DNA of 60,069 nt from Acidobacteriota bacterium (GCA_003222895.1 QHXI01000057.1:1848-61916), one strand, 5' to 3'; shown: positions 1 to 9,241, counted from the first letter of the stretch. Translations and numbers: made by a program. The notes: generated from the letters alone by a model not told the origin.

Positions 1-141
1 TGTTGCGATGTGTCAACCTGGACTGCGGTGCCGTGGCGTCTAATGAATCATTAGCCTCCTTACCTTAACTTCTAAGTTGAAAGCGAGTTGGCTCTCTTTT
101 TCCTTGAGCGCCGCGGATTACAGCAGCGCTGAAGCTTAACC
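1..141. other. Window edge, downstream of pilus operon
   Basis: The stretch past the PilX-like stop carries, on the minus strand, a good GGAGG followed by an ATG, but that frame stops after three codons. The next pilus gene probably begins near here (a PilY1-like gene often follows in such operons), but no convincing frame is visible before the edge. Confidence 0.3.
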
Positions 142-3045
142 CTACAAGATTTGTTTGAATCCTGTCGGCTGCACGTACTGGAACAGAGGGGTTCGCGGCG
201 GCAACCTCGTAGGATTGGTGAAGGTAACATCAAATGACCAATCGCGAATAGGTGGTTGGTAAATCTCATAGTTCGGAACGTACCACCATGGCCCAATCAT
301 CTGCGTCGAGTGATACAACGGAATGAAAGAGCCGGTGTAGTTCCATCTGCGGTTCACCGTGAACCAGTCTTCGACGAAGCGCGGGAAATTGATCATGCCG
401 CCATTCAGCCGCGATTCAGGACCGTTGCCCTGGTCGGGAGTGCCCGCAAGCGCCGACAAATTGTTGCCCGAGATGATTGCACTGCGCACGGAAGTTTCCG
501 CGGCCACGTTCGGCAGATTAAGGTCGGCCAAACGGCTTGAAATCGCGTCGGGATAAGTCGCGCTCGAGGCATCGAACCAAGTCTTTGACATGGGCGAAAA
601 CGCATCAGAAACGATGGAGGCCGGCACCTGATTGCCAGTGTAGTGGTATGCGTAAGTCGCATCATTCAGTGCGGCCGTGCCATTCGGGGGAGCGGCATTA
701 AGCCCAGTCGTGTTGTAATTACCCCAAATGTAAACCATGTTTTCGCTGGAAACGGTGATTCCCAAAGTTGATGAGAGTTTGCCGGCAGCGCCTGATACTT
801 GCAGATTCTCACCATTAAATAAGCGCACGGTGCGACGGAAGTAGTTGCAGGGATTCGTCCAGGCCGAAACCTGAACCGCGCGCAGACCACGGATCGAATT
901 ATTGAAACCAGGGGTACTGGCACATTGGGTAGTTGGATCAGGAAGTTCCGCGGTGTCCTTTACCAGCACTCCTTTGCCTTGCAGATCTTCACCCGGATCG
1001 AGTTGGTTGTTCGGACCGTAGATATCTTCGTTGTCAACCATCCCGTTCGAGCTGTTGATTGTCGCGCCGGATAAATCGACCATCGATTTCACCCGGTCGC
1101 CGCGCCGATCAGAGACGTAGACCGTGTAACCATCGGGCTTGGCGATATTAGCGCTCACGGCATTCGTGCCCACCAGCAGGTTCGTGTCATACACACCATC
1201 CATCCAACGGGCCAGGTTGCGCATATTGATTTCCACCACGTTGGTGATACCACGTTCATAGACTGTGTTCGACGTCATGCCTGCACTAATTGAACCCTCC
1301 TGAACGTTGTAAGTATTGATGGGAACGATCGCGTTCCAATCCTTGTTAGTAAACCACGCGGAGGCTGGAGTCGCGCCGCCGCCCCAATCACTCGTCAGCG
1401 AAGTCAGCGAATTCGAGGGCGGGGTGTCCGAACGCGTACGCTGGGAGCCTGAGGCGGTATCGTCAACGATGGCTGTCAGGTAACCGTACGTGGTATTGAG
1501 GATTGGATTGCTGCCGCTTACTTGCTTGATCTCCCCATCATACGAGACGTGCGTGTTGTTAAGAATATCCGTCAACGCGTTGGTGTAAACCGGATCGCCA
1601 TTCAGAACGCCGTTTGTCGTGCCGCTGGCATCACGGCTTCCCTGCGTGAACGCCATCCACAAGGGCCGTTGAAAAGCTCCGTTCGCGTCGACAATCTGAA
1701 TCAAGATGCGACCCGTGATGCCTGCGCCGGCTGGAATCTTGACGCTGCCAGGCGAATTGACTGATACCGCTTTTATTCCACGGACGGCGTCGGCTTGCTT
1801 TGCCGATCCGCCGTTCTGTTGCAGCAAGCAGGTGGACGAAGTATCGACGTATGTGCCGCTGTCGTTTATCTTCCAAAGCGCGCGACCGCCGCCGGACGCT
1901 GAAGAAGTGTTGGGCAACGGAAGCGGATCGAATTGCGACAGCTTCACTCCCTGACCAGCCGGAATGCCGGCAGCGTCAGTGCTCGCGGGATTTTCATCGT
2001 CGATTAAGATTCGAATCTCCGCCTTGTTTTGAAAGCGAGAATCAGAAAGAGTCTGGGTGTCGTTTGGCATATTGCGCTTAATCAACTCGCGCGAGGGGGA
2101 GCCTTCGAGTTCGATCGGAAGATGCAGACCTGCGCCGCCCGTCGACCGCGTCACCACCTGGCCGCCGAACTGATTTGCGACGCCAGTAGCGGAGGCGACT
2201 GAGGTTGTGTCCCAGCTAGAGTTAATTGTCCCGTTGGGCGAGCCGGGAAAATAGCCGCGCTGTCCTGCAGTCGCACTTGAAATGTTTGGACCACCAACCA
2301 TGCTACCCATGGTCACCGGGACATTGACGCCACTCACGTTGACGAAGACGTGGTCGTAACCTAAGGCCGTTCCATTGCGCCAGTCATCGGTGATGAATTC
2401 GTTGGCGGTGGTTACTTTTGCCTGGAAAGTGAGACTGGTGCTGGCGCTCGCATAAATATTTCCGTTGGCGTGCACGCGACCGTTGATGGCCATTGCCGGC
2501 AATGGATACAACTCGATGTCGTCATTGCTGAACATGCCGAACTGGAAAATCGGAATCAGATAATTGTTCATCCTTCGTTGGAGGCTAACTTGGGTACCGT
2601 TAGCCTGCATCGCTGTCGAAATTAACGAGTAGGGAGTTACCTGCGCATACAGCCCAGAAAACGGTCCGCTGGAAATCGTAGCGTTGCCCGTGCTTCCCGA
2701 CGGATCTAGAGCAAGCGATTGATTGAAAGTAAACCCCTCGGCGGTTAACTCGCTGGGATACGATGCAGCGATGGTATTCAGCTGCGCCGGCGTTGGATTG
2801 GAAGTCTTCGCGAACAGACTCGAGAAATCATTCGTCATTTTCTCGATGCCGGCTGAGGCTGCGTAGAATGTCTGCGTCCGCTGGAGATCGCTTCCCGCGA
2901 TGCGCGCTTCATGCGTTACGATTGCCAGCACGGTCATCGACACGGCGCCTAGCAGACTCAACACGACCAATGACGTGGCGAGCGCTGCACCTCGCTGTCT
3001 CTCAGAGCGCACGTGGGTAAAATCTGTGTTTGTATCCTTGCGCAT
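142..3045 (-). CDS. Large PilX-like type IV pilus-associated protein
   Basis: This 967-residue protein begins with a short basic leader and one hydrophobic helix (about residues 19-43), followed by a THEARIAGSD...YAASAGIEK-type stretch like the N-terminus of PilX pilus-assembly proteins. The rest is a long, Ser/Thr/Asn/Gly-rich, probably beta-rich extracellular region. PilX-type minor pilins are usually under about 250 residues, so most of this protein is extra, perhaps an adhesive or tip domain. It is the last of four co-oriented minor-pilin genes, 57 bases after the PilW-like gene. The role as a pilus minor component is inferred from the N-terminus and neighbours; the function of the C-terminal 800 residues is unknown. 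Confidence 0.75.
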   Translation of the reverse strand: MRKDTNTDFTHVRSERQRGAALATSLVVLSLLGAVSMTVLAIVTHEARIAGSDLQRTQTFYAASAGIEKMTNDFSSLFAKTSNPTPAQLNTIAASYPSELTAEGFTFNQSLALDPSGSTGNATISSGPFSGLYAQVTPYSLISTAMQANGTQVSLQRRMNNYLIPIFQFGMFSNDDIELYPLPAMAINGRVHANGNIYASASTSLTFQAKVTTANEFITDDWRNGTALGYDHVFVNVSGVNVPVTMGSMVGGPNISSATAGQRGYFPGSPNGTINSSWDTTSVASATGVANQFGGQVVTRSTGGAGLHLPIELEGSPSRELIKRNMPNDTQTLSDSRFQNKAEIRILIDDENPASTDAAGIPAGQGVKLSQFDPLPLPNTSSASGGGRALWKINDSGTYVDTSSTCLLQQNGGSAKQADAVRGIKAVSVNSPGSVKIPAGAGITGRILIQIVDANGAFQRPLWMAFTQGSRDASGTTNGVLNGDPVYTNALTDILNNTHVSYDGEIKQVSGSNPILNTTYGYLTAIVDDTASGSQRTRSDTPPSNSLTSLTSDWGGGATPASAWFTNKDWNAIVPINTYNVQEGSISAGMTSNTVYERGITNVVEINMRNLARWMDGVYDTNLLVGTNAVSANIAKPDGYTVYVSDRRGDRVKSMVDLSGATINSSNGMVDNEDIYGPNNQLDPGEDLQGKGVLVKDTAELPDPTTQCASTPGFNNSIRGLRAVQVSAWTNPCNYFRRTVRLFNGENLQVSGAAGKLSSTLGITVSSENMVYIWGNYNTTGLNAAPPNGTAALNDATYAYHYTGNQVPASIVSDAFSPMSKTWFDASSATYPDAISSRLADLNLPNVAAETSVRSAIISGNNLSALAGTPDQGNGPESRLNGGMINFPRFVEDWFTVNRRWNYTGSFIPLYHSTQMIGPWWYVPNYEIYQPPIRDWSFDVTFTNPTRLPPRTPLFQYVQPTGFKQIL

Positions 3046-3102
3046 AATAGGTCCTTCCTAAAAACGGATGATGTCCTGAAATCAGCGGAAGTTTTGGTGG
3101 CT

Positions 3103-4182
3103 TCACGGACTCAGGGCATTGCGGAATTGCAGATTGCGAACCGTCGTGGCGGTAGTACTGGAAATACCCTGTTTACCCGTCGGATTTGTGTTTGTAATGC
3201 TGTTAACAGCTTTCGCGGTTTCGACCGCAATCGTCGTCTCAACTTCGCGGACCGCAGTCTGTTCATTGGAGGTGATGACAGGCACCGGCTGCTTGATAAA
3301 GCCATTTGCATCGGGGAGATTCGTTAAGTAACGAAATTGAAGATTCGTGACGTGTTCAGCGATGATGCTGTCCGAAAATCCTGTGCCTTTTACGCCGAAC
3401 ACCCGACGGTGTAGCAGGTTATTGGCGTCAACGTAATATTCAATGATCTGGAAGCGGACTATCGAAACCGGTTGCGTACTGATGAGCGAGCCGTTCAGCA
3501 GGCCTACATCATAAATCGGGCTGGTTGCTCCTGTTTGGTTGATCGAGTAAACATCGCCGTTGGAAAACGTCAAAGTGTTTGTCGTGGTGTTAATGGCGGA
3601 AACCACACCGAATGCGGCGTCACTCGAAACGAACGCATAGATTTCGCCAACCTGAAAACGCCCGGTGTCAGTGGGGGACACAATGGCGAACGTGTTCGAT
3701 CCAACTTGAGTAAGTTTAGCGGCGGCCACGCTGACATCCGGAAGGGACGTGTCCTTAACAAGCATTGTTATTCGGTCCATGCCACCCAAATAGTTCACGG
3801 CCGGGTTCGCTTGGGGCACCGCGATATTGGCAGGAATTGAATCGTCAGAGGTAAGTAAGCCAACGTCTGCATGAGTCGTGTCCGCGCCATTGAGGACGGG
3901 AGTCCTCGTCAGGAAGTTCTGCGCAAAGGCGAGGGGAGCGGTTACTTTGCGAATGCCATTCAGTCCGTCGCCGGCCGTTGTCAAGTCGCGGTTAATAACT
4001 TCATGCGCTGCGCGCAACGACTGCTCGGCGTCTGTTAGATGATAGGTCGTGCTCGCAAACTTGATGCTTGATCCGATGAGCGCGAGTGATGCGCCCAATA
4101 TGATGATCGTCGTGGTCATTGCCACCAAGAGCTCCATCATCGAAAAGCCGGCTTGCGATTTCAATGTGCGATTAGAAAACAT
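3103..4182 (-). CDS. PilW-like prepilin
   Basis: A 359-residue protein with a class-III prepilin signal near its N-terminus: the sequence SQAGFSMMELLVAM gives a G|F cleavage site, Glu at position +5 and a hydrophobic helix that would pack in the pilus core. The Leu/Ala-rich helix is followed by a head with an AEQSLRAAHEVINRDLTTAG stretch typical of PilW-type minor pilins. It sits 37 bases downstream of the PilV-like gene in the same operon. PilD-like peptidase would process it at the inner membrane. The PilW label rests on operon position and head pattern rather than on an alignment, so a generic minor pilin is the safe call. Confidence 0.8.
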   Translation of the reverse strand: MFSNRTLKSQAGFSMMELLVAMTTTIIILGASLALIGSSIKFASTTYHLTDAEQSLRAAHEVINRDLTTAGDGLNGIRKVTAPLAFAQNFLTRTPVLNGADTTHADVGLLTSDDSIPANIAVPQANPAVNYLGGMDRITMLVKDTSLPDVSVAAAKLTQVGSNTFAIVSPTDTGRFQVGEIYAFVSSDAAFGVVSAINTTTNTLTFSNGDVYSINQTGATSPIYDVGLLNGSLISTQPVSIVRFQIIEYYVDANNLLHRRVFGVKGTGFSDSIIAEHVTNLQFRYLTNLPDANGFIKQPVPVITSNEQTAVREVETTIAVETAKAVNSITNTNPTGKQGISSTTATTVRNLQFRNALSP

Positions 4183-4219
4183 CTAGGCCTCCGTTATGAC
4201 TGCCCGATCTCGGCGCGCG

Positions 4220-4828
4220 CTATCTGAAGTTACTGCGCGTGTCATCGTTTAAGTAACTAACTCCCGTCAAATTGCGCTGTTGTCCCCCAGCGTCGTAATA
4301 ACGAACGATTACTTCGACGCGCTTCAAACTCTGACTAAGAGAAGTGATGGTGATTTGTCGCGAAAAATTCGCCGCAGCATAAGTCGGATCGGTGAAATCA
4401 TCTGCTGTGCCATAAACATTGTCTAGACCAGGATTAATCAAATCGTCGCTGGTGCCGAAAATTCCGTCAGGTCCGGGATTATTTGATAACGGTTGAAATC
4501 CGATTGGAAAACCTGAGAAGTTTTTGGACGCGCCCGTATTATCAACCTGTCCGGTGTTCGCAATTTGTTTGAAGGTCAATTCCTGTGTGTTGCGAAGCGT
4601 TTCCATCTGCTCCAGGACAGAAACCGCCAGTAGTTTAGTATTGGTCAAATTGCGGCCTTTGTTGCTGACCGTCACGGCGTAGGCGATCGAAGCCGCCAAT
4701 CCCAGTAATCCGACAGTCAGAATCACCATTGCCACAGCCATTTCAAGAATAGTGACACCCGATTGCGAATCGAGCCGGTTAGATTTCCTGCCTTGGCTCA
4801 AGAGGCTATTCAGCATACTTGCTTGCAC
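4220..4828 (-). CDS. PilV-like prepilin
   Basis: A 202-residue minor pilin. The processing site lies in SQSGVTILEMAVAMVILTVG (G|V, Glu at +5), followed by a hydrophobic helix and the pattern LAASIAYAVTVSNKGR seen in PilV-like proteins (G-L-A-A-x-x). The head is short and contains GPDGIFGTSDD- and GLDNVYGTADD-type Asp-rich loops that repeat and look like possible calcium-binding turns. Its start overlaps the end of the upstream FimT/GspH-like gene by 23 bases, suggesting translational coupling. Family assignment to prepilins is firm; the PilV identity is probable. Confidence 0.8.
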   Translation of the reverse strand: MQASMLNSLLSQGRKSNRLDSQSGVTILEMAVAMVILTVGLLGLAASIAYAVTVSNKGRNLTNTKLLAVSVLEQMETLRNTQELTFKQIANTGQVDNTGASKNFSGFPIGFQPLSNNPGPDGIFGTSDDLINPGLDNVYGTADDFTDPTYAAANFSRQITITSLSQSLKRVEVIVRYYDAGGQQRNLTGVSYLNDDTRSNFR

Positions 4829-5480
4829 TTGCGCTGTACCTCCAGACTTTGATTCTGCCGGCGCCGCCTAATACAGAGATCGCGACCGCCGTTTCGGTTG
4901 GAACTTGATTGTTGTAGAGAAAGATCGCCGGCTTCGCATAATTTCCCAGAGTATCGACAACCGTGCCGTTCGGCTGAAAAGTTATATTGATTACTGAACC
5001 GGTGAGAGCGGTCATCGTGTTGCCGTCGTCCAGCGTCGTGCTGCTGATTCCCGACGGAATGCCATAGGAAAGCTCTGAAGCCGGCAATCCGCCGCCTGTT
5101 GCCATCGGCATTGTAAGGACCGTCGTGGTGCAGGCTGTATTCGGATAACCTGGGGCGGACAGGACTTCCACGCCAGTCATATTGCAACTGGTGTTATTGT
5201 GATCGAATATTCTTATCGTTTTGGTAGAGTTGTCGTATTGAAATGTGAATGCTTGTCTCTGTGACATTGCCTGCTGACGCGTATAGCGCATTTGCGCCGC
5301 AATTTCGCGCGGCAGGTTAGCGGAGCGAAGCAATCGTCTGCCAGCGATCATTTGTGGCACGGCAACTGACGTCAGCAGACAAGCTATAGTTATCACTATC
5401 AGGGTTTCGATCACCGTACGCCCGCTCTCTGAATTTCGAGCGGGTGTTTCAACGATCGGGTGGGCTTTGATTAATTTCAC
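4806..5480 (-). CDS. FimT/GspH-like minor pseudopilin
   Basis: A 224-residue protein starting at GTG with a GAGGTG ribosome site a few bases upstream. The prepilin motif is SESGRTVIETLIVITIACLL (G|R then T, V, I, Glu at +5), followed by a hydrophobic helix and an AAQMRYTRQQAMSQRQ stretch typical of FimT/GspH proteins, which prime pilus or pseudopilus assembly. It is the first gene of the minor-pilin operon and lies about 50 bases from a predicted sigma-54 start site. Residue +1 is Arg after Gly rather than Phe, which is unusual but tolerated in some pseudopilins. Confidence 0.8.
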   Translation of the reverse strand: MKLIKAHPIVETPARNSESGRTVIETLIVITIACLLTSVAVPQMIAGRRLLRSANLPREIAAQMRYTRQQAMSQRQAFTFQYDNSTKTIRIFDHNNTSCNMTGVEVLSAPGYPNTACTTTVLTMPMATGGGLPASELSYGIPSGISSTTLDDGNTMTALTGSVINITFQPNGTVVDTLGNYAKPAIFLYNNQVPTETAVAISVLGGAGRIKVWRYSASASKYAE

Positions 5481-5541
5481 TTTTCACCTCAGAGGTTTTT
5501 TCAATCTCGCCGTGGCCAGAGTTACGGCCTGGCAACGCCAG

Positions 5542-5557
5542 TGCAATAGCGGTGCCA
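5542..5557 (-). promoter_or_regulatory. Sigma-54 (-24/-12) promoter of the minor-pilin operon
   Basis: On the minus strand this reads TGGCACCGCTATTGCA, a full match to the TGGCAC-N5-TTGCA consensus with the GG and GC elements exactly ten bases apart. Transcription should start near 5532, leaving a leader of about 52 bases before the GTG of the first pilin gene. PilSR-controlled sigma-54 promoters of pilin genes are established in Pseudomonas, Geobacter and myxobacteria. Confidence 0.85.
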
Positions 5558-5616
5558 GACGGGAACCAGTCTAAAAGTTGAGATTTGTACGGGACGCTCA
5601 ATAAAAGATCGCCCAT

Positions 5617-5637
5617 GCTGTCACATTGAGTGACAGC
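5617..5637. promoter_or_regulatory. Palindrome, possible enhancer site for a PilR-like activator
   Basis: GCTGTCAC-ATTGA-GTGACAGC is a perfect 8-bp inverted repeat about 75-95 bases upstream of the sigma-54 -12 element, the usual position of an enhancer. It contains CTGTC on both strands, resembling the (C/G)TGTC core described for PilR sites. Binding is inferred. Confidence 0.5.
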
Positions 5638-5665
5638 TGATAGAGCTAACTTACCGATTCTCTGG

Positions 5666-5680
5666 TGACAAAATTTGTCA
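5666..5680. promoter_or_regulatory. Second palindrome upstream of the pilin promoter
   Basis: TGACAAA-A-TTTGTCA is a perfect 7-bp inverted repeat about 120-136 bases upstream of the -12 element and shares the TGAC/GTCA half-site with the first palindrome. It lies between the divergent pilin operon and pilT, so it could serve either. Confidence 0.4.
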
Positions 5681-5927
5681 ACAAATCGCTGCCTTTTGCG
5701 CGGCTAACGGGCCCAATAAAAAGGCTAGGCGCGGCCTGTTTCAATTTGTTATATTCGATGTAGAGCATTGCTCGTCACTCGAGTGGTGCGTGGAGATCCC
5801 GCCTCGGGCGTTTGACGTTTTCCTTGACCGCCGACAACGCCGGCCTTCCTCGGATCGCGACGACTTAGTTCTTAATATCCATCTACATCACTCCGCCAAG
5901 CCACTCGCGGATTTTGAAACTTTAAAA

Positions 5928-7010
5928 ATGGCCAGAATAGATGAACTGCTCCGACAGATGAAAAGCCAGGATGCATCCGACCTGCACCTGACTTCCGGCT
6001 CAGCCCCTTACATGCGCGTCCACGGCGACATGTCCAAATTGAACTACCGGGAGGTTTCCGCTGAAACGGCGCGAGGCTTGATCTTTGAAATCCTGACTGA
6101 GAAGCAACGAGAAATATTTACTGAGAGTTGGGATCTTGACCTGAGCTATCCGCTCGGCGGCGTCGGCCGGTTTCGTGTGAACGTGTTCATGCAGCGAAAC
6201 GGCATCGCGGCGGTGTTCCGCATAATCCCTGAAAAGATTAAGTCGATCAAAGAACTCGATCTGCCGGAACAACTAGGCAAACTCATAGATGTTTCCGAAG
6301 GGCTCGTGCTGGTCACCGGGCCAACAGGTTCGGGAAAGAGCACGACGCTTGCCTCGATGATTCACACGATTAATATTGAGCAGCAGGCGCACATCATCAC
6401 AATCGAAGATCCGATCGAGTTCGTGCACGACAATCACAAATCGTTAATTAGCCAGCGCGAAGTATCGAGCCACACAAAGTCTTTCGGTTCGGCTTTGCGC
6501 GCCGCGCTGCGAGAGGATCCCGACATCATTCTCGTTGGCGAAATGCGCGACCTCGAGACTATTTCGCTGGCGATCACGGCCGCTGAGACCGGCCATCTGG
6601 TCTTCGGAACCTTGCACACAAACAGCGCGATCAAGACAGTGGATCGCGTCATCGACGTTTTTCCCGAAGTACAGCAGGCGCAGATTCGCGTCATGTTGTC
6701 GGAGAGTTTGCGTGGGGTCGCTTCGCAAGTGCTGCTCCCGCGCCCCGATCATAATGGACGCGTGCCGGTGGTCGAGGTTTTAGTCAACACACCCGCGATT
6801 GCTAACTTGATCAGAGAAGGGAAGACCTTCCAGATTTCTTCGGCAATGCAAACCGGCCGCGCGCAGGGAATGGTTACCTTCGAAACTTCCGTGAACGAAT
6901 TAATTCGCAGAGAATTAGTTTCGCGCGAGGTGGGAACGAACTTTTTGCGTCGTCGTGGCGGACACTATCAGTCCCCCGGCGCAAACGCCAGCATGCGCCT
7001 GGCCGATTAA
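5928..7010 (+). CDS. pilT: Type IV pilus retraction ATPase PilT
   Basis: A 360-residue hexameric AAA-like secretion ATPase that powers pilus retraction at the cytoplasmic face of the inner membrane. The ATG at 5928 gives the canonical PilT N-terminus (MARIDELLRQMKSQDASDLH); an upstream in-frame extension to 5790 lacks family similarity. Visible motifs are Walker A GPTGSGKST (131-139), the Asp box ITIEDPIEF, Walker B ILVGEMRD (about 200-207) and the His box GHLVFGTLHT. It is divergent from the minor-pilin operon, separated by a 447-base regulatory region. No strong ribosome site is seen before the ATG. Length matches PilT; PilU is a less likely alternative. Confidence 0.93.
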   Translation: MARIDELLRQMKSQDASDLHLTSGSAPYMRVHGDMSKLNYREVSAETARGLIFEILTEKQREIFTESWDLDLSYPLGGVGRFRVNVFMQRNGIAAVFRIIPEKIKSIKELDLPEQLGKLIDVSEGLVLVTGPTGSGKSTTLASMIHTINIEQQAHIITIEDPIEFVHDNHKSLISQREVSSHTKSFGSALRAALREDPDIILVGEMRDLETISLAITAAETGHLVFGTLHTNSAIKTVDRVIDVFPEVQQAQIRVMLSESLRGVASQVLLPRPDHNGRVPVVEVLVNTPAIANLIREGKTFQISSAMQTGRAQGMVTFETSVNELIRRELVSREVGTNFLRRRGGHYQSPGANASMRLAD

Positions 7011-7017
7011 CTAGGTT

Positions 7018-7509
7018 TCAAGAGGTCGGCGAATCCGGCGGCGCCAGCATCCTTACGACGCGCTCCCAGGCGCTGCGAAACGGAAAGCAATAGACCAGCA
7101 CGACGACAGAAACGCCGGCCGCGCGCAGCATGTTCGTCCAATCGCGCGTGAGCATCGCCCAGCCAAAGCCCATTACTCCGACCGCACCGCCGAGCACTGC
7201 GACTTGAATCGTCGTTTGCTGCAAAGATTTGACTAATCCGCTTGCGCCTCTGAGCGCGGCAACGTCTTTTAAGCGCATCGTCGCGAACCTTGTCCGTCGC
7301 AAAATGAATGCGCCCAGGCCACAGAGCAAAATGCCGATCCATAGGGCCATGATGATCGACGGATCGCCAAGCCTTGTGAGCCGTTCGGCCGTGAAATATG
7401 CGATCGCGAGCAGCAGCGCGTCAAGAACTATGAAACCGACGACGATCGTCATCGCCGTGCGATGCCGCTGCTCTAGCTCACGCTGAACTGTTTGAGTTTC
7501 CATTGTCAT
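7018..7509 (-). CDS. Hypothetical four-helix membrane protein
   Basis: A 163-residue protein not recognised as a named family. It has a short charged N-terminus (QRELEQRHRTAM) and then four hydrophobic stretches arranged as two hairpins (about residues 20-40, 50-68, 100-120 and 125-143), so it is predicted to be an inner-membrane protein. Its stop is 7 bases from the end of convergent pilT, and it lies downstream of the TPR protein gene with an AT-rich inverted repeat in between. No functional residue pattern is evident. Confidence 0.6.
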   Translation of the reverse strand: MTMETQTVQRELEQRHRTAMTIVVGFIVLDALLLAIAYFTAERLTRLGDPSIIMALWIGILLCGLGAFILRRTRFATMRLKDVAALRGASGLVKSLQQTTIQVAVLGGAVGVMGFGWAMLTRDWTNMLRAAGVSVVVLVYCFPFRSAWERVVRMLAPPDSPTS

Positions 7510-7536
7510 CCGCGGGAGATGAGGATACGTGCGATG

Positions 7537-7654
7537 GGTTTCAAGTTCAAGGTTTCAAGTTTGAAGTTGAAGATTATCTCCAAAGAAAGAATGAGGCTTC
7601 GAGTTGCAACACGCGGAATGCGACTTGAAACCTCAAACTTTGAAACTTGAAACC
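7537..7654. repeat. Imperfect inverted repeat of GTTTCAAG units
   Basis: The left arm (7537-7568) is built from repeated GGTTTCAAG/TTTGAAG units and the right arm (7623-7654) from their complements (CTTGAAACC, CTTTGAAAC). Arms pair imperfectly around a 54-base loop. It sits just after the TPR gene stop and could act as a terminator-like or repetitive intergenic element. Confidence 0.55.
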
Positions 7655-7657
7655 AGC

Positions 7658-9241
7658 TTACGGCTTCGGAGTTGGCGATTGCACCGAGCGTGGCCGAGTG
7701 CTGTCGGGCGCTGTGGTATTCGTGGCCGGCGGCGATGTGGTTCGACTGACGGGCGCGCTCCGCTGAATCACGGGTTGCACGCCTTCCGGCAGTTGACCGT
7801 TGTTCTGAATCGCTTTGTCGATTAGATCGGTTCCTTCGCCGTGATGAGTAATCAGGATTCCATCGTGGCTGGTCGTGACATTCGCGTTGCCGGTGACCTG
7901 CTGCATCATGTTCTGCATGAACGTGGGCTTCTCGCAGGTTGGCAGATTCTTCTTGATCGGATCTGGATCGGGAATCGCGGCGCCGATCACGTTCAGTTGT
8001 TCTTTGGCCTTGTCGACGAACTCACTGTTCGGATAATCGCGCACCAGTTGCTGATAATACTTCGCGGCTTCGTCGGGCTCTTCTTCTTCCTGAAACGTCG
8101 TCGCATACCGGAACAGAACTTCATCCATCAAACAGAAGTTCGGATACTTTTCGAGAATCTCTTTCAGACGATCCTGTGAACCTTTCAGTCCGCCCTTCTT
8201 ACCTCTATAGCGCGAGTCGTAATAGAACCGCGCGATTTGCAGGTTGTGCATCGCGAGGTTGTCCTGCACTTCGCGCAGACGCGTCTCGACATCCGGCCTC
8301 AGTTTCGTTTGCGGATACTGCTGCAACAGGGCCTTCAAACGCTGCTCGGCTTTACGCGCATGAGTGATGTCGCGATCCGACAAACCCATCTGGCGCATCT
8401 CGGCTTCCGCGACTTTCATCATCGCTGCATCCGCCAACTGATCAGTTGGAAAGAACGTCAGCCAATCCTGATACGCTTGACCGGCCTGGACCAGCGCGCT
8501 GGTAGTGCCTTCGAGATAGAATGAATCGGCGATTGCGAGCTTGGCCATCGGCAGATACGGCGAATCGGGATACGTCGTGATGATTGTGGTGAACAGCAGA
8601 CGGCCCGTCTCGTGATCTCCCTTACGCACTTGCCTGGTCGCTTCCAGGAACAAAGTTCGATCGCGGCCGGGCGCGACTGAGCCGGTTAGTTCAGCGTACT
8701 TGTCCTGGCTCTTGCCTGGCAGCAAACCAAACATGCGGCGTTTGCCTTTCTCTGGTTTTGGCTGATAGGTCGATGAAATCTGATCCCCGGCCTTGCGAGC
8801 GCCCGCCGTCGCCTGCAGCGCCGCTTCGACGCGGATGTTCAGATCGGTGACGGAAGTTTCCAGCCCATCGAGTCTCGAAGCGTCGTATTTTTCGGCGTGA
8901 TCTTCTTTCGCGTGCAGGTCGCTCACTTCGCTCGAGACCGATCCGACTTCTTTCACCAATCCGCGCAGTCGCTCGCGAGGGTCATCGGGGTTCTTGGACT
9001 TGTCGGTCGAGTCTTTGGCGTTGACTCCCGCAATAGCGCTTTCAAGCGAACGGCGCATCGCCTCGAGCTTCGAACGCATGACGTCCATCCGCTGTACATT
9101 TGACAGACCGGATTGAACCTGGCTGCTCTTGTTGCTCTGAGAGAATGCAGCGTTTGCCGCGAGCGCGATTGCGCAAACCACCAGCGCGAATGAAATGGCC
9201 TGCCGCGAAGCGCGAGACTTAAGCGTTGAGAAAAGAAACAT
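7658..9241 (-). CDS. TPR outer-membrane-assembly-like protein (BamD/YfiO-like)
   Basis: The chosen ATG at 9241 has GGAGG seven bases upstream and opens a signal peptide (MFLFSTLKSRASRQAISF then a hydrophobic core ending AANAAFSQ). The 527-residue protein then has a coiled-coil-like Ser/Glu/Lys region (about 40-180), and from about 215 onward tetratricopeptide units such as GRLLFTTIITTYPDSPYLP and AAKYYQQLVRDYPNSEFVD, the YPxSxY pattern of BamD/YbgF proteins. The C-terminus is a Pro/Thr/Ser-rich tail. It is twice the length of classical BamD (about 250 residues) and has no lipobox Cys after the signal, so a periplasmic or envelope role with BamD-like repeats is safer than calling it bamD. Confidence 0.7.
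   Translation of the reverse strand: MFLFSTLKSRASRQAISFALVVCAIALAANAAFSQSNKSSQVQSGLSNVQRMDVMRSKLEAMRRSLESAIAGVNAKDSTDKSKNPDDPRERLRGLVKEVGSVSSEVSDLHAKEDHAEKYDASRLDGLETSVTDLNIRVEAALQATAGARKAGDQISSTYQPKPEKGKRRMFGLLPGKSQDKYAELTGSVAPGRDRTLFLEATRQVRKGDHETGRLLFTTIITTYPDSPYLPMAKLAIADSFYLEGTTSALVQAGQAYQDWLTFFPTDQLADAAMMKVAEAEMRQMGLSDRDITHARKAEQRLKALLQQYPQTKLRPDVETRLREVQDNLAMHNLQIARFYYDSRYRGKKGGLKGSQDRLKEILEKYPNFCLMDEVLFRYATTFQEEEEPDEAAKYYQQLVRDYPNSEFVDKAKEQLNVIGAAIPDPDPIKKNLPTCEKPTFMQNMMQQVTGNANVTTSHDGILITHHGEGTDLIDKAIQNNGQLPEGVQPVIQRSAPVSRTTSPPATNTTAPDSTRPRSVQSPTPKP

Noticed and set aside
5790-5927. N-terminal extension of pilT to 5790
   Set aside because: No family member has these 46 residues, and the canonical PilT start is the ATG at 5928.
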